Positions 1 through 8,290 of a stretch of 64,000 nt of DNA are shown here, one piece after another; positions within the stretch are counted from its first letter, which is position 1, and every line of letters begins with the position of its first letter. Both the position numbers and the translations under genes were made by a program. The notes beneath the pieces are model-generated. The model was given only the letters and a program-made list of their open reading frames with translations, was not told the origin of the DNA and did no database searches. The DNA is taken from NCBI RefSeq assembly GCF_021390495.1, contig NZ_JAJEJP010000001.1, forward strand, positions 3,162,001 through 3,226,000, read 5' to 3'. The stretch is from Paraburkholderia sp. ZP32-5 (GTDB lineage: Bacteria; Pseudomonadota; Gammaproteobacteria; Burkholderiales; Burkholderiaceae).

Positions 1-222
1 CGTCACGCGGACGACCCCGAACCGCTGATCGCCGAAGGCCGCTGGCATGGCGAAATTCTCGATGCGCCGCGCGGCGAGCATGGTTTCGGCTACGACCCGT
101 ACTTCTATCTGCCGTCGCTGAACGCGAGCGCCGCCGAACTCGAGCCGGCGGTAAAGAACGCCAGCAGCCATCGCGCGATCGCGCTGCGGCAACTGCTCGC
201 GCGTCTGTCGGAGGAAGCGTGA
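1..222 (+). CDS. rdgB: XTP/dITP diphosphatase, C-terminal part
   Basis: The reading frame is open from the window edge and gives the last 73 residues of a Ham1/RdgB nucleoside-triphosphate pyrophosphatase (family usually about 200 aa). This enzyme removes ITP, dITP and XTP from the nucleotide pool. Two family blocks are visible: GFGYDPYFY, which forms part of the substrate pocket, and the C-terminal [11 protein letters not shown] helix with its conserved SHR. The stop overlaps the GTG start of hemW (GTGA), so the two are translationally coupled, a common Burkholderia arrangement. The N-terminal two thirds lie outside the window. Confidence 0.93.
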   Translation, partial: RHADDPEPLIAEGRWHGEILDAPRGEHGFGYDPYFYLPSLNASAAELEPAVKNASSHRAIALRQLLARLSEEA

Positions 223-1448
223 TTCCGATTCGACCGACGCCGGCCGAGGTCGGCAATGGTGTCATCAAGGCGTTCACGTCGCCGGGCGGCATTCGTCTGA
301 CTTCGCTGCCGCCGCTCGCGCTGTACGTGCATTTTCCGTGGTGCGTGCGCAAGTGCCCGTATTGCGATTTCAATTCGCACGAGTGGAAGGGCGACGCGTT
401 CCCCGAGAACGACTATCTCGACGCGCTGCGTGCCGATCTGGAAATGGCGCTGCCGTTGATCTGGGGGCGCCAGGTGCATACGGTGTTCATCGGTGGCGGC
501 ACGCCGAGCCTGTTGTCGGCGGCTGGGCTCGACCGGTTGCTGTCGGACGTGCGCGCGCTGCTGCCGCTCGACGCCGACGCCGAAATCACGCTCGAAGCGA
601 ACCCCGGCACGTTCGAAGCGGACAAGTTCGCGCAGTTTCGCGCGAGCGGCGTGAACCGGCTATCGGTGGGCATCCAGAGTTTCAACGAAGCGCATCTGAA
701 GGCGCTCGGGCGGATTCACGACGCCGCGCAGGCGCGCCATGCGGTCGAAGTCGCCGCCACCACGTTCGACAATTTCAACCTCGATCTGATGTTCGCGCTG
801 CCGCAACAGACGCTCGCCGAATGCCAGGCCGACGTCGAAACGGCGCTGTCGTTCGCGCCGCCGCATCTGTCGCTGTATCACCTGACGCTCGAACCGAACA
901 CGCTATTCGCGAAATTCCCGCCCGCGTTGCCCGACGACGACGCGTCCGCCGATATGCAGGACTGGATCCATCAACGCACCGCCGAGGCCGGCTACGAACG
1001 CTACGAGGTGTCCGCGTACGCGCAGCCGCACAAGCAGAGCAAGCACAACCTGAACTACTGGCGTTTCGGCGATTACATCGGCATCGGCGCGGGCGCGCAT
1101 ACGAAGCTGTCGTTTCCGAATCGCGTGCTGCGGCAGGCGCGCTACAAGCATCCGACCACCTTCATCGAGCAGGCCAAGGCCGGCACCGCCGTGCAGGAAG
1201 AACACGAGGTCGGCCCGCGCGATCTGCCGTTCGAATTCATGCTGAACGCGCTGCGGCTGGTGGAAGGATTTCCGGTGCATCGCTTCATCGAACGCACGGG
1301 TTTGTCGATCACCACCATCGAACCCGCGTTGCAGGAAGCCGAGCGGCGCAAGCTGATCACGCGCGACCACGAAAAGATCGCGCCGACACCGCTCGGCCAG
1401 GCGTTCCTGAACGATCTGCAGGCGCTGTTTCTGAAAGATCCGCAGTGA
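219..1448 (+). CDS. hemW: Radical SAM heme chaperone HemW
   Basis: This 409-aa protein has the radical-SAM signature C42-x3-C46-x2-C49 followed by Phe51. HemW has Phe there, where true HemN coproporphyrinogen dehydrogenase has a fourth Cys. A GGGTPS motif and the GIQSF strand of the SAM barrel follow, and the C-terminus matches the HemN_C helical domain. HemW binds heme and delivers it to respiratory enzymes; many databases still call it oxygen-independent coproporphyrinogen oxidase-like. The GTG start overlaps the rdgB stop. A later start would remove little, because the catalytic domain begins near residue 30. Confidence 0.95.
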   Translation: MIPIRPTPAEVGNGVIKAFTSPGGIRLTSLPPLALYVHFPWCVRKCPYCDFNSHEWKGDAFPENDYLDALRADLEMALPLIWGRQVHTVFIGGGTPSLLSAAGLDRLLSDVRALLPLDADAEITLEANPGTFEADKFAQFRASGVNRLSVGIQSFNEAHLKALGRIHDAAQARHAVEVAATTFDNFNLDLMFALPQQTLAECQADVETALSFAPPHLSLYHLTLEPNTLFAKFPPALPDDDASADMQDWIHQRTAEAGYERYEVSAYAQPHKQSKHNLNYWRFGDYIGIGAGAHTKLSFPNRVLRQARYKHPTTFIEQAKAGTAVQEEHEVGPRDLPFEFMLNALRLVEGFPVHRFIERTGLSITTIEPALQEAERRKLITRDHEKIAPTPLGQAFLNDLQALFLKDPQ

Positions 1449-1489
1449 AGCGATGAAGCGCGACTGACGGCGCCGGAAGGCGTCCGGGT

Positions 1490-1885
1490 CTATTCCGGGC
1501 GGCCGGCGTCCGATCCCCGATAGTCGCGTTGATAGAAACCGGCGAAGCGTTCGAGTTGCCGCGCGGCATCCGCCGGCGCGAGACCTTCGTTGAGCACGAC
1601 ACTCGAAAAGCCGGTGCGCGCCATCTGCAACAGCTGGTCTATCTGCACGTCGCCCGTCGCGCGCAAATCGCCGGAGAAGCTCAAGCGGCGCCGCAACAGG
1701 TAGGCCTGGCTGTACGCGCGTCCGTCGGTGAAATGCGGGAAGTGCAGCTCGATGCGCTCGACTTCGCCGAGCTTGCCGGCCAGTTCCATCGGGTCGGCAT
1801 CGTTAGCCAGCTTGAGCACGCCTTGCTCGGATGCTTCGGCGGCAGTTTCCAGTGTGAATATTTTTAGCGGCGGCAGATTCGTCAT
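1490..1885 (-). CDS. DUF934 family sulfite-assimilation accessory protein
   Basis: This 131-aa protein matches the DUF934 family by its central GRAYSQAYLLRRRL and GDVQIDQLLQMARTGF blocks. Members nearly always sit next to sulfite/nitrite reductase and cysteine-biosynthesis genes; their biochemical role is undefined. The start codon overlaps the end of the upstream reductase gene (ATGA, 4 bp), so the two are co-translated. It is convergent with hemW, with about 40 bp between the stops. The family call is firm; function beyond a link to assimilatory sulfite reduction is inference. Confidence 0.88.
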   Translation of the reverse strand: MTNLPPLKIFTLETAAEASEQGVLKLANDADPMELAGKLGEVERIELHFPHFTDGRAYSQAYLLRRRLSFSGDLRATGDVQIDQLLQMARTGFSSVVLNEGLAPADAARQLERFAGFYQRDYRGSDAGRPE

Positions 1886-3663
1886 GCGATCACCTCGCCT
1901 TTCGTGCGTGCTTCGTTCGCCGCCGTCTTGAAGGGTTCGAGACCGATGCGGCGCACCGTGTCGATGAACCGTTCGTATCGCCCCTCCCCTCGATGCTCAC
2001 GCGCATCGCGATAGGTCGACAGAATCGCCTCGACGATATCCGGCACTTCGGCCGCGGAGAACGACGGGCCAATCACCTTGCCGGGTTGCGCCGCGCCGCT
2101 ACCGGCCGCTCCGTCGGAGCCGCCGAGCGTGATCTGGTACCACTCCTTGCCATCCTTATCGACACCCAGCACGCCAATGTGTCCGCTGTGGTGATGGCCG
2201 CACGAGTTGATGCAGCCGCTGACGTGCACATCGATTTCGCCGATATCGTCGAGTTCGTCGAGGTCCTGATAGCGTTCGGCCAGCGCCTGCGCGACCGGAA
2301 TCGAGCGCGCATTCGCCAGCGCGCAAAAGTCGCCGCCCGGACACGCGATGATGTCCGTCAACAAGCCAACGTTGGTGCTGGCAAAGCCGAGCGCATTGGC
2401 CGCTTCCCACAATGCAAAGAGCTGGTCCGCGGCGACCCATGGCAAAACGATGTTCTGCGTATGCGTGACCCGCGCCTCGCCTGCCGAGAATCGGTCCGCC
2501 AGCTCGGCGAGACGTTCGAGCTGCGTGGCGCTCGCGTCGCCAGGCGCCTGTCCGAGCCGCTTGAACGACAGCGTGACGATGCGCAGCGCAGGATCCTTAT
2601 GCGGTGCCACATTGCGTTGCAGCCATCGCGTGAAGCGCGGCTCGTCGGCCTGCGCCGGCGTTCGCGCAGCATGCTCAACCTCGTGCTGCGCGCGGCGCGT
2701 CGGCGCGACAAACGCCGCGGTGACGCGATCGAGTTCCGACTGAACAATCGTGTGCGGACCGCCGTCATGCTCGACGATCTGGCGGAATTCATCCTCGACG
2801 TCGTCGATGTAGCGCTGCCCTTCCGCCTTCACGAGGATCTTGATGCGCGCCTTGTACTTGTTGTCGCGCCGTCCATAGCGGTTGTACACGCGCACGACCG
2901 CTTCGATGTAGTTCATGATCTGCTGCCACGGCAAGAACTCGCGCAGCACGATGCCGATCATCGGCGTGCGTCCCATGCCGCCACCAGCCGTCACCCTGAA
3001 TCCCAGCGCACCGGCTTCGTCGTGCACGAGCCGAAGGCCGACATCGTGCCAGTCCGTCGCGGCCCGATCCTCGGCGGCGCCGGTGACCGCGATCTTGAAC
3101 TTGCGCGGCAGGTACGCGAATTCGGGGTGCAGCGTCGTCCATTGCCGCATCAGTTCCGCGAACGGACGCGGATCGGCGATCTCATCGGGCGCGACGCCGG
3201 CACGCTCGTCGCACGAGATGTTGCGAATGCAATTGCCGCTGGTCTGAATGCCGTGCATGTCGACCGATGCCAGCAGATCCATCACGTCGGCCGCGCGCGC
3301 AAGCGGAATCCAGTTGAATTGCACGTTGGTGCGGGTCGTGAAGTGCGCCGAGTGCGTCGGCAGATGGGTGGTGCCGAGCTTGCGTTGCGCGTCGAAAGCC
3401 TGCGCGTACACCTCCGGTTCCGGGCTGTCGTAGTCGCGCGCGATGCACGCCAGCACCCGCAACTGCGCGCTCGACAATTCGCCATAAGGGACCGCCACCC
3501 GCAACATCGGCGCGTGGCGCTGCACATACCAGCCGTTCTGCAGACGCAACGGACGAAAGGCGTCTTCGCTCAGCCGGCCATCCTGCCAGCGTTCGAGCTG
3601 ATCGCGAAACTGCGCGGCGCGGCTATAGACGAATGCTTTGTCGAACTCGGTGTATTGATACAT
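1882..3663 (-). CDS. cysI: Assimilatory nitrite/sulfite reductase hemoprotein
   Basis: At 593 aa this matches ferredoxin-type sulfite/nitrite reductases, which reduce sulfite to sulfide for cysteine synthesis. The two nitrite-sulfite-reductase half-domains are present, with TRTNVQFNWI in the first ferredoxin-like domain. Ligands of the coupled 4Fe-4S cluster and siroheme are seen as C441-x5-C447 and C484-x3-C488 (CPGGDFC and CINSC). A HHHSGHIG segment follows. The ATG at 3663 is the first in frame. It heads an operon with the DUF934 gene, and a MocR-type regulator is transcribed divergently. Nitrite rather than sulfite as substrate is possible, but the DUF934 partner favours sulfite. Confidence 0.9.
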   Translation of the reverse strand: MYQYTEFDKAFVYSRAAQFRDQLERWQDGRLSEDAFRPLRLQNGWYVQRHAPMLRVAVPYGELSSAQLRVLACIARDYDSPEPEVYAQAFDAQRKLGTTHLPTHSAHFTTRTNVQFNWIPLARAADVMDLLASVDMHGIQTSGNCIRNISCDERAGVAPDEIADPRPFAELMRQWTTLHPEFAYLPRKFKIAVTGAAEDRAATDWHDVGLRLVHDEAGALGFRVTAGGGMGRTPMIGIVLREFLPWQQIMNYIEAVVRVYNRYGRRDNKYKARIKILVKAEGQRYIDDVEDEFRQIVEHDGGPHTIVQSELDRVTAAFVAPTRRAQHEVEHAARTPAQADEPRFTRWLQRNVAPHKDPALRIVTLSFKRLGQAPGDASATQLERLAELADRFSAGEARVTHTQNIVLPWVAADQLFALWEAANALGFASTNVGLLTDIIACPGGDFCALANARSIPVAQALAERYQDLDELDDIGEIDVHVSGCINSCGHHHSGHIGVLGVDKDGKEWYQITLGGSDGAAGSGAAQPGKVIGPSFSAAEVPDIVEAILSTYRDAREHRGEGRYERFIDTVRRIGLEPFKTAANEARTKGEVIA

Positions 3664-3793
3664 GGATAGGATGCTTCTCCCGTCGCGGGACGTTGACTTA
3701 AGCGGTTACGATAGGCGCCTCACCGCTGCGCGCACAGAAGCAGATGCCGATGAAGCGTGCGCAGCAGATACAAGGACGTTGCAAGGGCAATCA
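3664..3793. promoter_or_regulatory. Divergent control region between cysI and the MocR gene
   Basis: This gap of about 130 bp separates the two divergent starts and must hold both promoters. MocR-type proteins usually bind direct repeats in the gap to their divergent target, so this is the expected operator. I did not find a repeat clear enough to place an operator or a CysB site. The assignment rests on layout alone. Confidence 0.4.
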
Positions 3794-5212
3794 ATGAAGC
3801 GCTACGAAACTATCGCGACGAATCTGGCGGAGCAGATCCGCGCAGGCCATCTTCCCGTCGGGGTGCGCCTGCCGTCGCTGCGTCACCTGATTGCGCAATA
3901 CGGCGTCAGTCAGTCGACCGTTTTCCGCGCTTACTATCTGCTCGAACAGTGGGGCCTCGTGCGCGCCGAGGAGCGCGCCGGCTACTTCGTCACGCAAGGC
4001 GCCACGGTGAAAGAGAAGGCCGCCGCCAACGGACTCTCGACCACGCCGACCAAAGTCGACATCAGCGATCTGGTGTTCTCCGTTCTCGAATCGGCTCGTC
4101 ATCCGGACATCGTGCCGCTTGGCTCGGCGTTTCCGTCGCCGCAGCTGTTTCCGTCGGCGCGGCTTCTGAAGTCGCTGGTCTCGGGCACGCGTTCGCTGAG
4201 CCCGTGGAGCACCGTGGAAGATCTGCCGCCCGGCAACGACCACCTGCGTCAGCAGATCAGCATTCGTTATGTCGGAGCGGGGTTATCGGTGTCGCCCGAT
4301 GAAATCCTCGTCACCAACGGCGCGCTCGAGGCATTGAACCTGTGCCTGATGGCGGTCACCCGTCCCGGCGATCTCGTCGCGGTTGAATCGCCTGGCTTTT
4401 ACGCGGCCCTGCAGGCCATCGAGCGGCTCGATCTGCGCGCGGTGGAAATTCCGGTCGACCCGGTTTCCGGCCTCGATCTGGAAGCGCTGCAACGCGCGCT
4501 CGATCAGCATCCGATCCGAGCATGCTGGTTCATGCCCAACTTCCAGAATCCGACCGGCACGTCGATGACGGTCGAAAAGAAACGCGCGTTGGTCGAGATG
4601 CTGCGCGCTCGCGACGTGCCCCTGATCGAGGACGACGTCTATCAGGAGCTGCACTTCAGCCGCGACCGCCCGCTGCCGGCCAAGGCGTTCGATACGCAAG
4701 GTCTCGTCATGCACTGCAGTTCGTTCTCGAAGACACTCGCGCCGGGTTATCGGATCGGCTGGGCGTCCGCGGGCCGATTCGCCGACCGCGTGCGCCGGCT
4801 CAAGCTGATGACCACGCTATCCGCGTGCATTCCGGCTCAGGCAGGTGTGGCCGATTATCTGCAGAACGGCGGCTACGACCGACATCTGCGCTCGCTGCGC
4901 GCGTCGCTGCAGTCGCAGCTGGAGCAGATGGAGACGGCGCTGCGCAAGTGGTTGCCCGACTCCGTCAGATGGGTGCGGCCGAACGGCGGCTATCTGCTGT
5001 GGCTGCAATTGCCTTCGTCGGTGAATGCGATGGCGCTGCATGCGCTCGCGACCGAGCGCGGTATCAGCATTGCGCCGGGGCCAATTTTCTCCGCAACGCA
5101 TGCGTTCCAGGATTGCATCCGGCTGAACTTCGGCCATCCGTGGAACCCACGGTTCGAGGAGGCGATTCGTACGCTTGCGGGGATTCTCGATAACCCGGCT
5201 GTCCACGGTTAA
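3794..5212 (+). CDS. MocR-type (GntR/aminotransferase fusion) transcriptional regulator
   Basis: This 472-aa protein fuses an N-terminal GntR winged helix (residues about 1-70: PSLRHLIAQYGVSQSTVFRAYYLLE) to a fold-type I aminotransferase domain. The PLP-binding lysine is K313 in SSFSKTLAPGYRIGW. Upstream PLP contacts NFQNPTG and EDDVYQELH are also seen. Such MocR/PdxR-like regulators use PLP or an amino acid as effector. An in-frame extension to 3662 exists, but the HTH starts directly after the ATG at 3794, so I chose that start. Divergence from cysI suggests control of sulfur assimilation (inference). Confidence 0.88.
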   Translation: MKRYETIATNLAEQIRAGHLPVGVRLPSLRHLIAQYGVSQSTVFRAYYLLEQWGLVRAEERAGYFVTQGATVKEKAAANGLSTTPTKVDISDLVFSVLESARHPDIVPLGSAFPSPQLFPSARLLKSLVSGTRSLSPWSTVEDLPPGNDHLRQQISIRYVGAGLSVSPDEILVTNGALEALNLCLMAVTRPGDLVAVESPGFYAALQAIERLDLRAVEIPVDPVSGLDLEALQRALDQHPIRACWFMPNFQNPTGTSMTVEKKRALVEMLRARDVPLIEDDVYQELHFSRDRPLPAKAFDTQGLVMHCSSFSKTLAPGYRIGWASAGRFADRVRRLKLMTTLSACIPAQAGVADYLQNGGYDRHLRSLRASLQSQLEQMETALRKWLPDSVRWVRPNGGYLLWLQLPSSVNAMALHALATERGISIAPGPIFSATHAFQDCIRLNFGHPWNPRFEEAIRTLAGILDNPAVHG

Positions 5213-5298
5213 GGGACTGCCCGGCGGCGCTGCGGCGTACGGCAATGCTGAGGTTGTGCCGACGCCCTCGCGCTCGCCGGAACCCGGTGTGCTGGTGC

Positions 5299-5502
5299 TC
5301 AGAAGCCTTGCGTCGAACTCGTGACACCGGTAATCAGATGGACGACACCGAAGATCAACAGGCCGATCATCAGCGCAAGCGCCACGGCAACGAACGGCAG
5401 AAGCACCATGTTGACGTTGGCAAAGTCCGCCTCGTGAGACGCGCGCTTGCGCACCCCGAAGAAGCTCGACAAGACGATGCGGACCATTGTGATCAGTTCC
5501 AT
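5299..5502 (-). CDS. DUF2970 small membrane protein
   Basis: This 67-aa protein carries the SSFFGVRKRASHEADF block that defines DUF2970, followed by one transmembrane helix (about residues 32-56). These are tiny inner-membrane proteins of unknown function, common in beta-proteobacteria. A GGGAG ribosome site lies about 7 bp before the ATG. It stands alone between the MocR gene and tRNA-Ser. Confidence 0.8.
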   Translation of the reverse strand: MELITMVRIVLSSFFGVRKRASHEADFANVNMVLLPFVAVALALMIGLLIFGVVHLITGVTSSTQGF

Positions 5503-5758
5503 GACTGCTCTCCCAAGAATTTATCGCTTGCGTTGATATTCGCGCAGGACGTGGTATCGCGGGCGTAGCAGTTTCGGTTAATCCGAGGTAAGCAGCGGGT
5601 GGGGGCGGGTGTTTGTGGTGATGGGAGGCTGGAGGGGGAGGTTGTTTCCGAGAGTGGACTCGTTCGTGGCCGATTGTGGTGGCTGGGGCGGCCCGGGCGG
5701 CTCGCGGTATGCCGCGCGGTTGAGGACCGGTCGGCAAATCAGTTACAATCGCCGGCTT

Positions 5759-5848
5759 GGAGGTGTGGCCGAGCGGTTTAAGGCACCGGTCTTGAAAACC
5801 GGCGAAGGAGCAATCCTTCCGTGAGTTCGAATCTCACCGCCTCCGCCA
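5759..5848 (+). tRNA. tRNA-Ser (UGA anticodon)
   Basis: This 90-nt gene includes an encoded CCA at 5846-5848. The acceptor arm GGAGGTG pairs with CGCCTCC, with G as discriminator base. The anticodon loop cttgaaa gives UGA, reading UCA and UCG-type serine codons. The long variable arm, typical of class II tRNAs, and the T-arm gtgagTTCGAATctcac are plain. An accessory islet starts right behind it, which makes this tRNA a likely integration site. Confidence 0.97.
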
Positions 5849-5858
5849 GGATTGAATG

Positions 5859-5900
5859 AAAACCCCGTCAGCGGAAACGCTTGCGGGGTTTTGCTTTTTT
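5859..5900 (+). terminator. Rho-independent terminator of tRNA-Ser
   Basis: The left arm aaaaccccg (5859-5867) pairs with the right arm cggggtttt (5884-5892). A partly paired inner stem is capped by gaaa. The arm is followed by gcttttttg. Position and T-run make it the terminator of the tRNA transcript. Confidence 0.9.
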
Positions 5901-6053
5901 GCAGTCCGACTATGCAGCCCGCCATCGGATACAAACTCGCGTACTGACAGTCCGCCAATGTCAATATCGGAGTGCACCACGCCGGTCCAATCGTACGCTA
6001 CACTGACAATGTCACGTTCACAGCGTGACCCTGGATTGGCGTCCGGGACATGA

Positions 6054-6266
6054 CAAAGGCGGGCAACCGCCGACCGGCGGATTTTTTACGCCCGTATCAA
6101 GCGCTCCTATGGTCGGGCCTTGGTAAGGGAGCGCTTGCGCTCGCCGGTTTCCTTTGTCACCGGTACGCCAACCTCGCCTTGCGCCCGGCCACCCCGATTG
6201 GCGTCGGGGTCCGGGTTATCGAACCCGGCAAAGGAGGTGTCTCATGCACCATGTCCCCGCTCGCTC
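6054..6266 (+). other. P4-immunity-like (Ash/Icd-like) sequence
   Basis: The frame opening at 6054 has no good start codon but encodes a block containing SPVSFVTGTPTS. This resembles the conserved core of Ash and Icd-like proteins of P4-type satellites, where the same DNA carries the CI immunity RNA. That region is conserved as nucleic acid as much as protein. No P4 integrase, alpha primase or cI gene is seen nearby. I read it as a remnant or a stand-alone conserved RNA-level element. The match comes from memory of the family, not alignment. Confidence 0.35.
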
Positions 6267-6655
6267 TGAGCAAACGCAATTCCCTCTTACTGATATCGAC
6301 GTCGCTGCAAAGCGCGAACGCGAAACGCTAGAACAATCCCGTTCAGAACTCCTCGTTGCACTTGCCGCCGCCGAGCAATCTGCCAGTACGTTTCTGCCGG
6401 GTTCGCTGGAACACGGCAATGCGAAGTCTCGCGTAACCCGTTTGCAAAAACGAACTGCGACTTATCCGAGGCAGGCTTGGAGCAGCGAAGAAACGTCACA
6501 ACCTTGGTGATCTGCTAATAGAAGTCTGCCGGGAGCGCGTCGCCGCGCCTGAATGGCAGCGCATCGTTGCCGAAGCACGGCGAAGACACGATACACAGGA
6601 CGCATTACGCGCGGCAGATGTGTCTCCGAGTGCGAGACGCGCGGAGAACAAATAA
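6244..6655 (+). pseudogene. Small phage-type gene with an internal frameshift
   Basis: The ATG at 6244 has a textbook AAAGGAGG site 6 bp upstream. Its frame runs to 6510 but changes character near 6445. The +1 frame is open from 6437 to 6655 and gives a convincing C-terminus with KKRHNLGDLLIEV and a W-x-R-I-V-A-E-A-R-R-R helix. The switch can be placed in a five-A run at about 6446-6450. The intact product would be about 136 aa, charged and helical. I know such proteins as unnamed genes in prophages and islands of Burkholderia. Decay, sequencing error and programmed slippage are all possible. Confidence 0.55.
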
Positions 6656-6866
6656 GCACGCGGACCAACAAACGCGCAGCTGTCGCTTTTCTGTCGATTG
6701 TCGATGCGTTTAAGACTGCTCTGATCCTCAACGACGGATTGGCGAGATATCAATCAGTACTTCGCCCCACGAACCGCCGAACGCGGTTCTGCGCGGGGGA
6801 GTGAATGTCTTCGAGCAAGAATGGACCGATGCATTCGAAGTAATGCATCACTCCGGGAGAGCGTGC

Positions 6867-7340
6867 ATGTCTAATATTTTTATCAAAATTAACGGTGTTA
6901 CGGGCGAGTCGCAGAATGCTGCGCATCCAGACGAAATAGAAGTCCTTAGCTGGAATTGGGCGATAACGCAGCCATCCAGTCTGCACTCAGGTTCCGGTGG
7001 CGGTGCGGCGAAAGCCTCTGCTTCGGCATTGCATTTCATGCATAGCATTGACCGGGCAAGCCCAATACTTGCGGGTCAATGCTTTCAGGGAAAACATATC
7101 CCTGAGGCTGTACTGACCATGAGCAAGGCGAATGGCACCAATTTCGATTACCTCAGAATCACAATGAATGACGTGATCATCTCGCACGTTGAATCGGCGG
7201 CAGGAGGCGGATTGGCATTGGAGCACGTCGCACTATCTTTCGCCCGAATGAAAAAGGAGTACGTGTTGCAACGCGCAACGGGTAGGAGTCAAGGCACTGT
7301 AACGGCAATCGTAGACTTGAAACAAAACCCCATCGCCTAG
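6867..7340 (+). CDS. hcp: Hcp family type VI secretion protein (orphan)
   Basis: This 157-aa protein has the Hcp1 fold signature: IFIKINGVTGES at the start, EVLSWNW, SIDRASPILAGQCFQGKHIPEAVLTM and a C-terminal beta strand set. Hcp forms hexameric rings of the T6SS inner tube and carries small effectors in its lumen. The length is canonical, so it has no C-terminal toxin extension. I chose the ATG at 6867 because a GGGAGA site precedes it and homology starts at once; an upstream GTG at 6801 would add 22 unrelated residues. No other T6SS gene is visible, so it must serve an apparatus encoded elsewhere, probably delivering the neighbouring product. Confidence 0.87.
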   Translation: MSNIFIKINGVTGESQNAAHPDEIEVLSWNWAITQPSSLHSGSGGGAAKASASALHFMHSIDRASPILAGQCFQGKHIPEAVLTMSKANGTNFDYLRITMNDVIISHVESAAGGGLALEHVALSFARMKKEYVLQRATGRSQGTVTAIVDLKQNPIA

Positions 7341-7356
7341 GCATAGGGACCTACTA

Positions 7357-7851
7357 ATGAATGACTATGAACGCCTGATAGCCGCAGATGCAGCGACGTC
7401 TGAAAATCTCTATTCATACGGGGGACGAGAGGATTTTACTGCCCAGGAGTTGTACGTCGCGGTACTGGTGGAAGAAACATGCACGAGGCTGGGAATCGTC
7501 GACATTGCTGCAGTTATTGCATTCATTACTGGACAGCCACACCTATCAACGAGACAGAAATTTGGCGGGGCGACGCATGGAACATCATTGGCGTCCGTTA
7601 TCGCAAGAGAGCTTTTGAATTTCAACCTCCCCTTCAGGGTTCCCACGCTGACCAATAACTCCATAAAAGCCCTTCGCTTTTCAATGACAAGCAACTTAGG
7701 TGCGGCGGTGGGACGGTGGACACCTCAAATCGGCGTAGCGGTCCTCGTCTATGATGTCATCGTGATCAACCTGATGACGACCTTGCATTACAACAGGCTT
7801 GTCAAACCGGAGGACAGACTCAGTGACGGAACAGTCGGAACGCTCGGCTGA
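7357..7851 (+). CDS. STM2901 family protein
   Basis: This 164-aa protein fits the STM2901 family, named after a Salmonella island gene, by SYGGREDFTAQELYVAVLVEE near the N-terminus and GIVDIAAVIAF after it. A THGTSLASVIAREL segment and a hydrophobic helix at about residues 122-143 follow. The helix suggests membrane contact or pore formation. It starts 16 bp after hcp and overlaps the DUF1493 gene, so the three form one operon. Function is unknown. From context it could be an Hcp-delivered effector with the next gene as immunity protein; that is inference only. Confidence 0.75.
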   Translation: MNDYERLIAADAATSENLYSYGGREDFTAQELYVAVLVEETCTRLGIVDIAAVIAFITGQPHLSTRQKFGGATHGTSLASVIARELLNFNLPFRVPTLTNNSIKALRFSMTSNLGAAVGRWTPQIGVAVLVYDVIVINLMTTLHYNRLVKPEDRLSDGTVGTLG

Positions 7852-8239
7852 ACATGCATGGCGAGCACTCGAGAACTTCCTCCGAGACAAAAAATATTTG
7901 TCCCCACGTGAAGTTCTGAGGCCAGACATCGACATTCGTTGGAAATTGGGAATAGATGGCGACGACGCGGTCGCCTTTATTCCTGCTTTTTTTGAAACGT
8001 TCCAGATAAGGGAAGGGGATTTTTTATACAGTCGATATTTCGACGGCGAAGGAATCAGTTCCTTTTCGGCGTTGCTTACTCTATTGTTCGCATTGTTCTT
8101 TAAAAACTATCGCGAGGAAGTTCGACAGCAACGGCAAGCGTCAATAGTGACGCCTCAGATGCTTCAACGCGCTATCGAGCTTGGTGTCTGGGATAGTCAG
8201 CGTTTAACGGAAACGGATGGCCCGCCGTCGAAGGAATGA
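7823..8239 (+). CDS. DUF1493 family protein
   Basis: This 138-aa protein carries the DUF1493 core: a GIDGDDAVAFIPAFFETF helix resembling an acyl-carrier-like DSL region, then YSRYFDGEG. A short hydrophobic helix (SSFSALLTLLFALFF) and a charged C-terminus follow. I chose the GTG at 7823 because a GGAGGA site lies 8-9 bp before it; this gives a 29-bp overlap with the preceding gene. DUF1493 and STM2901 genes travel together in enterobacterial islands (from memory). An immunity or regulatory role is inference. Confidence 0.72.
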   Translation: MTEQSERSAEHAWRALENFLRDKKYLSPREVLRPDIDIRWKLGIDGDDAVAFIPAFFETFQIREGDFLYSRYFDGEGISSFSALLTLLFALFFKNYREEVRQQRQASIVTPQMLQRAIELGVWDSQRLTETDGPPSKE

Positions 8240-8247
8240 CCTAGACC

Positions 8248-8275
8248 GCCCGCGCACGTGTGCGGGCGTCTCTTT
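8248..8275 (+). terminator. Probable terminator of the hcp operon
   Basis: A 10-bp stem with one G-T wobble (gcccgcgcac / gtgtgcgggc, 8248-8267) begins 9 bp after the DUF1493 stop and is followed by gtctctttc. The T-run is interrupted, so it is a moderate candidate. It also lies in the convergent gap with the ridA-like gene. Confidence 0.6.
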
Positions 8276-8290
8276 CACCGAACACAAAAC

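Noticed and set aside
1993..3669. Long plus-strand frame opposite cysI
   Set aside because: Arg-rich shadow of the reductase gene; no family signature, and the cysI motifs are unambiguous.
6050..6331. Plus-strand frame beginning MTKAGNRRPADF as a real gene
   Set aside because: Competes with the Ash/Icd-like frame and with the gene starting at 6244; lacks a ribosome site and recognisable domain.
6771..6789. Hairpin gaaccgc / gcggttc ahead of hcp
   Set aside because: Short stem without T-run; no basis to call it terminator or operator.
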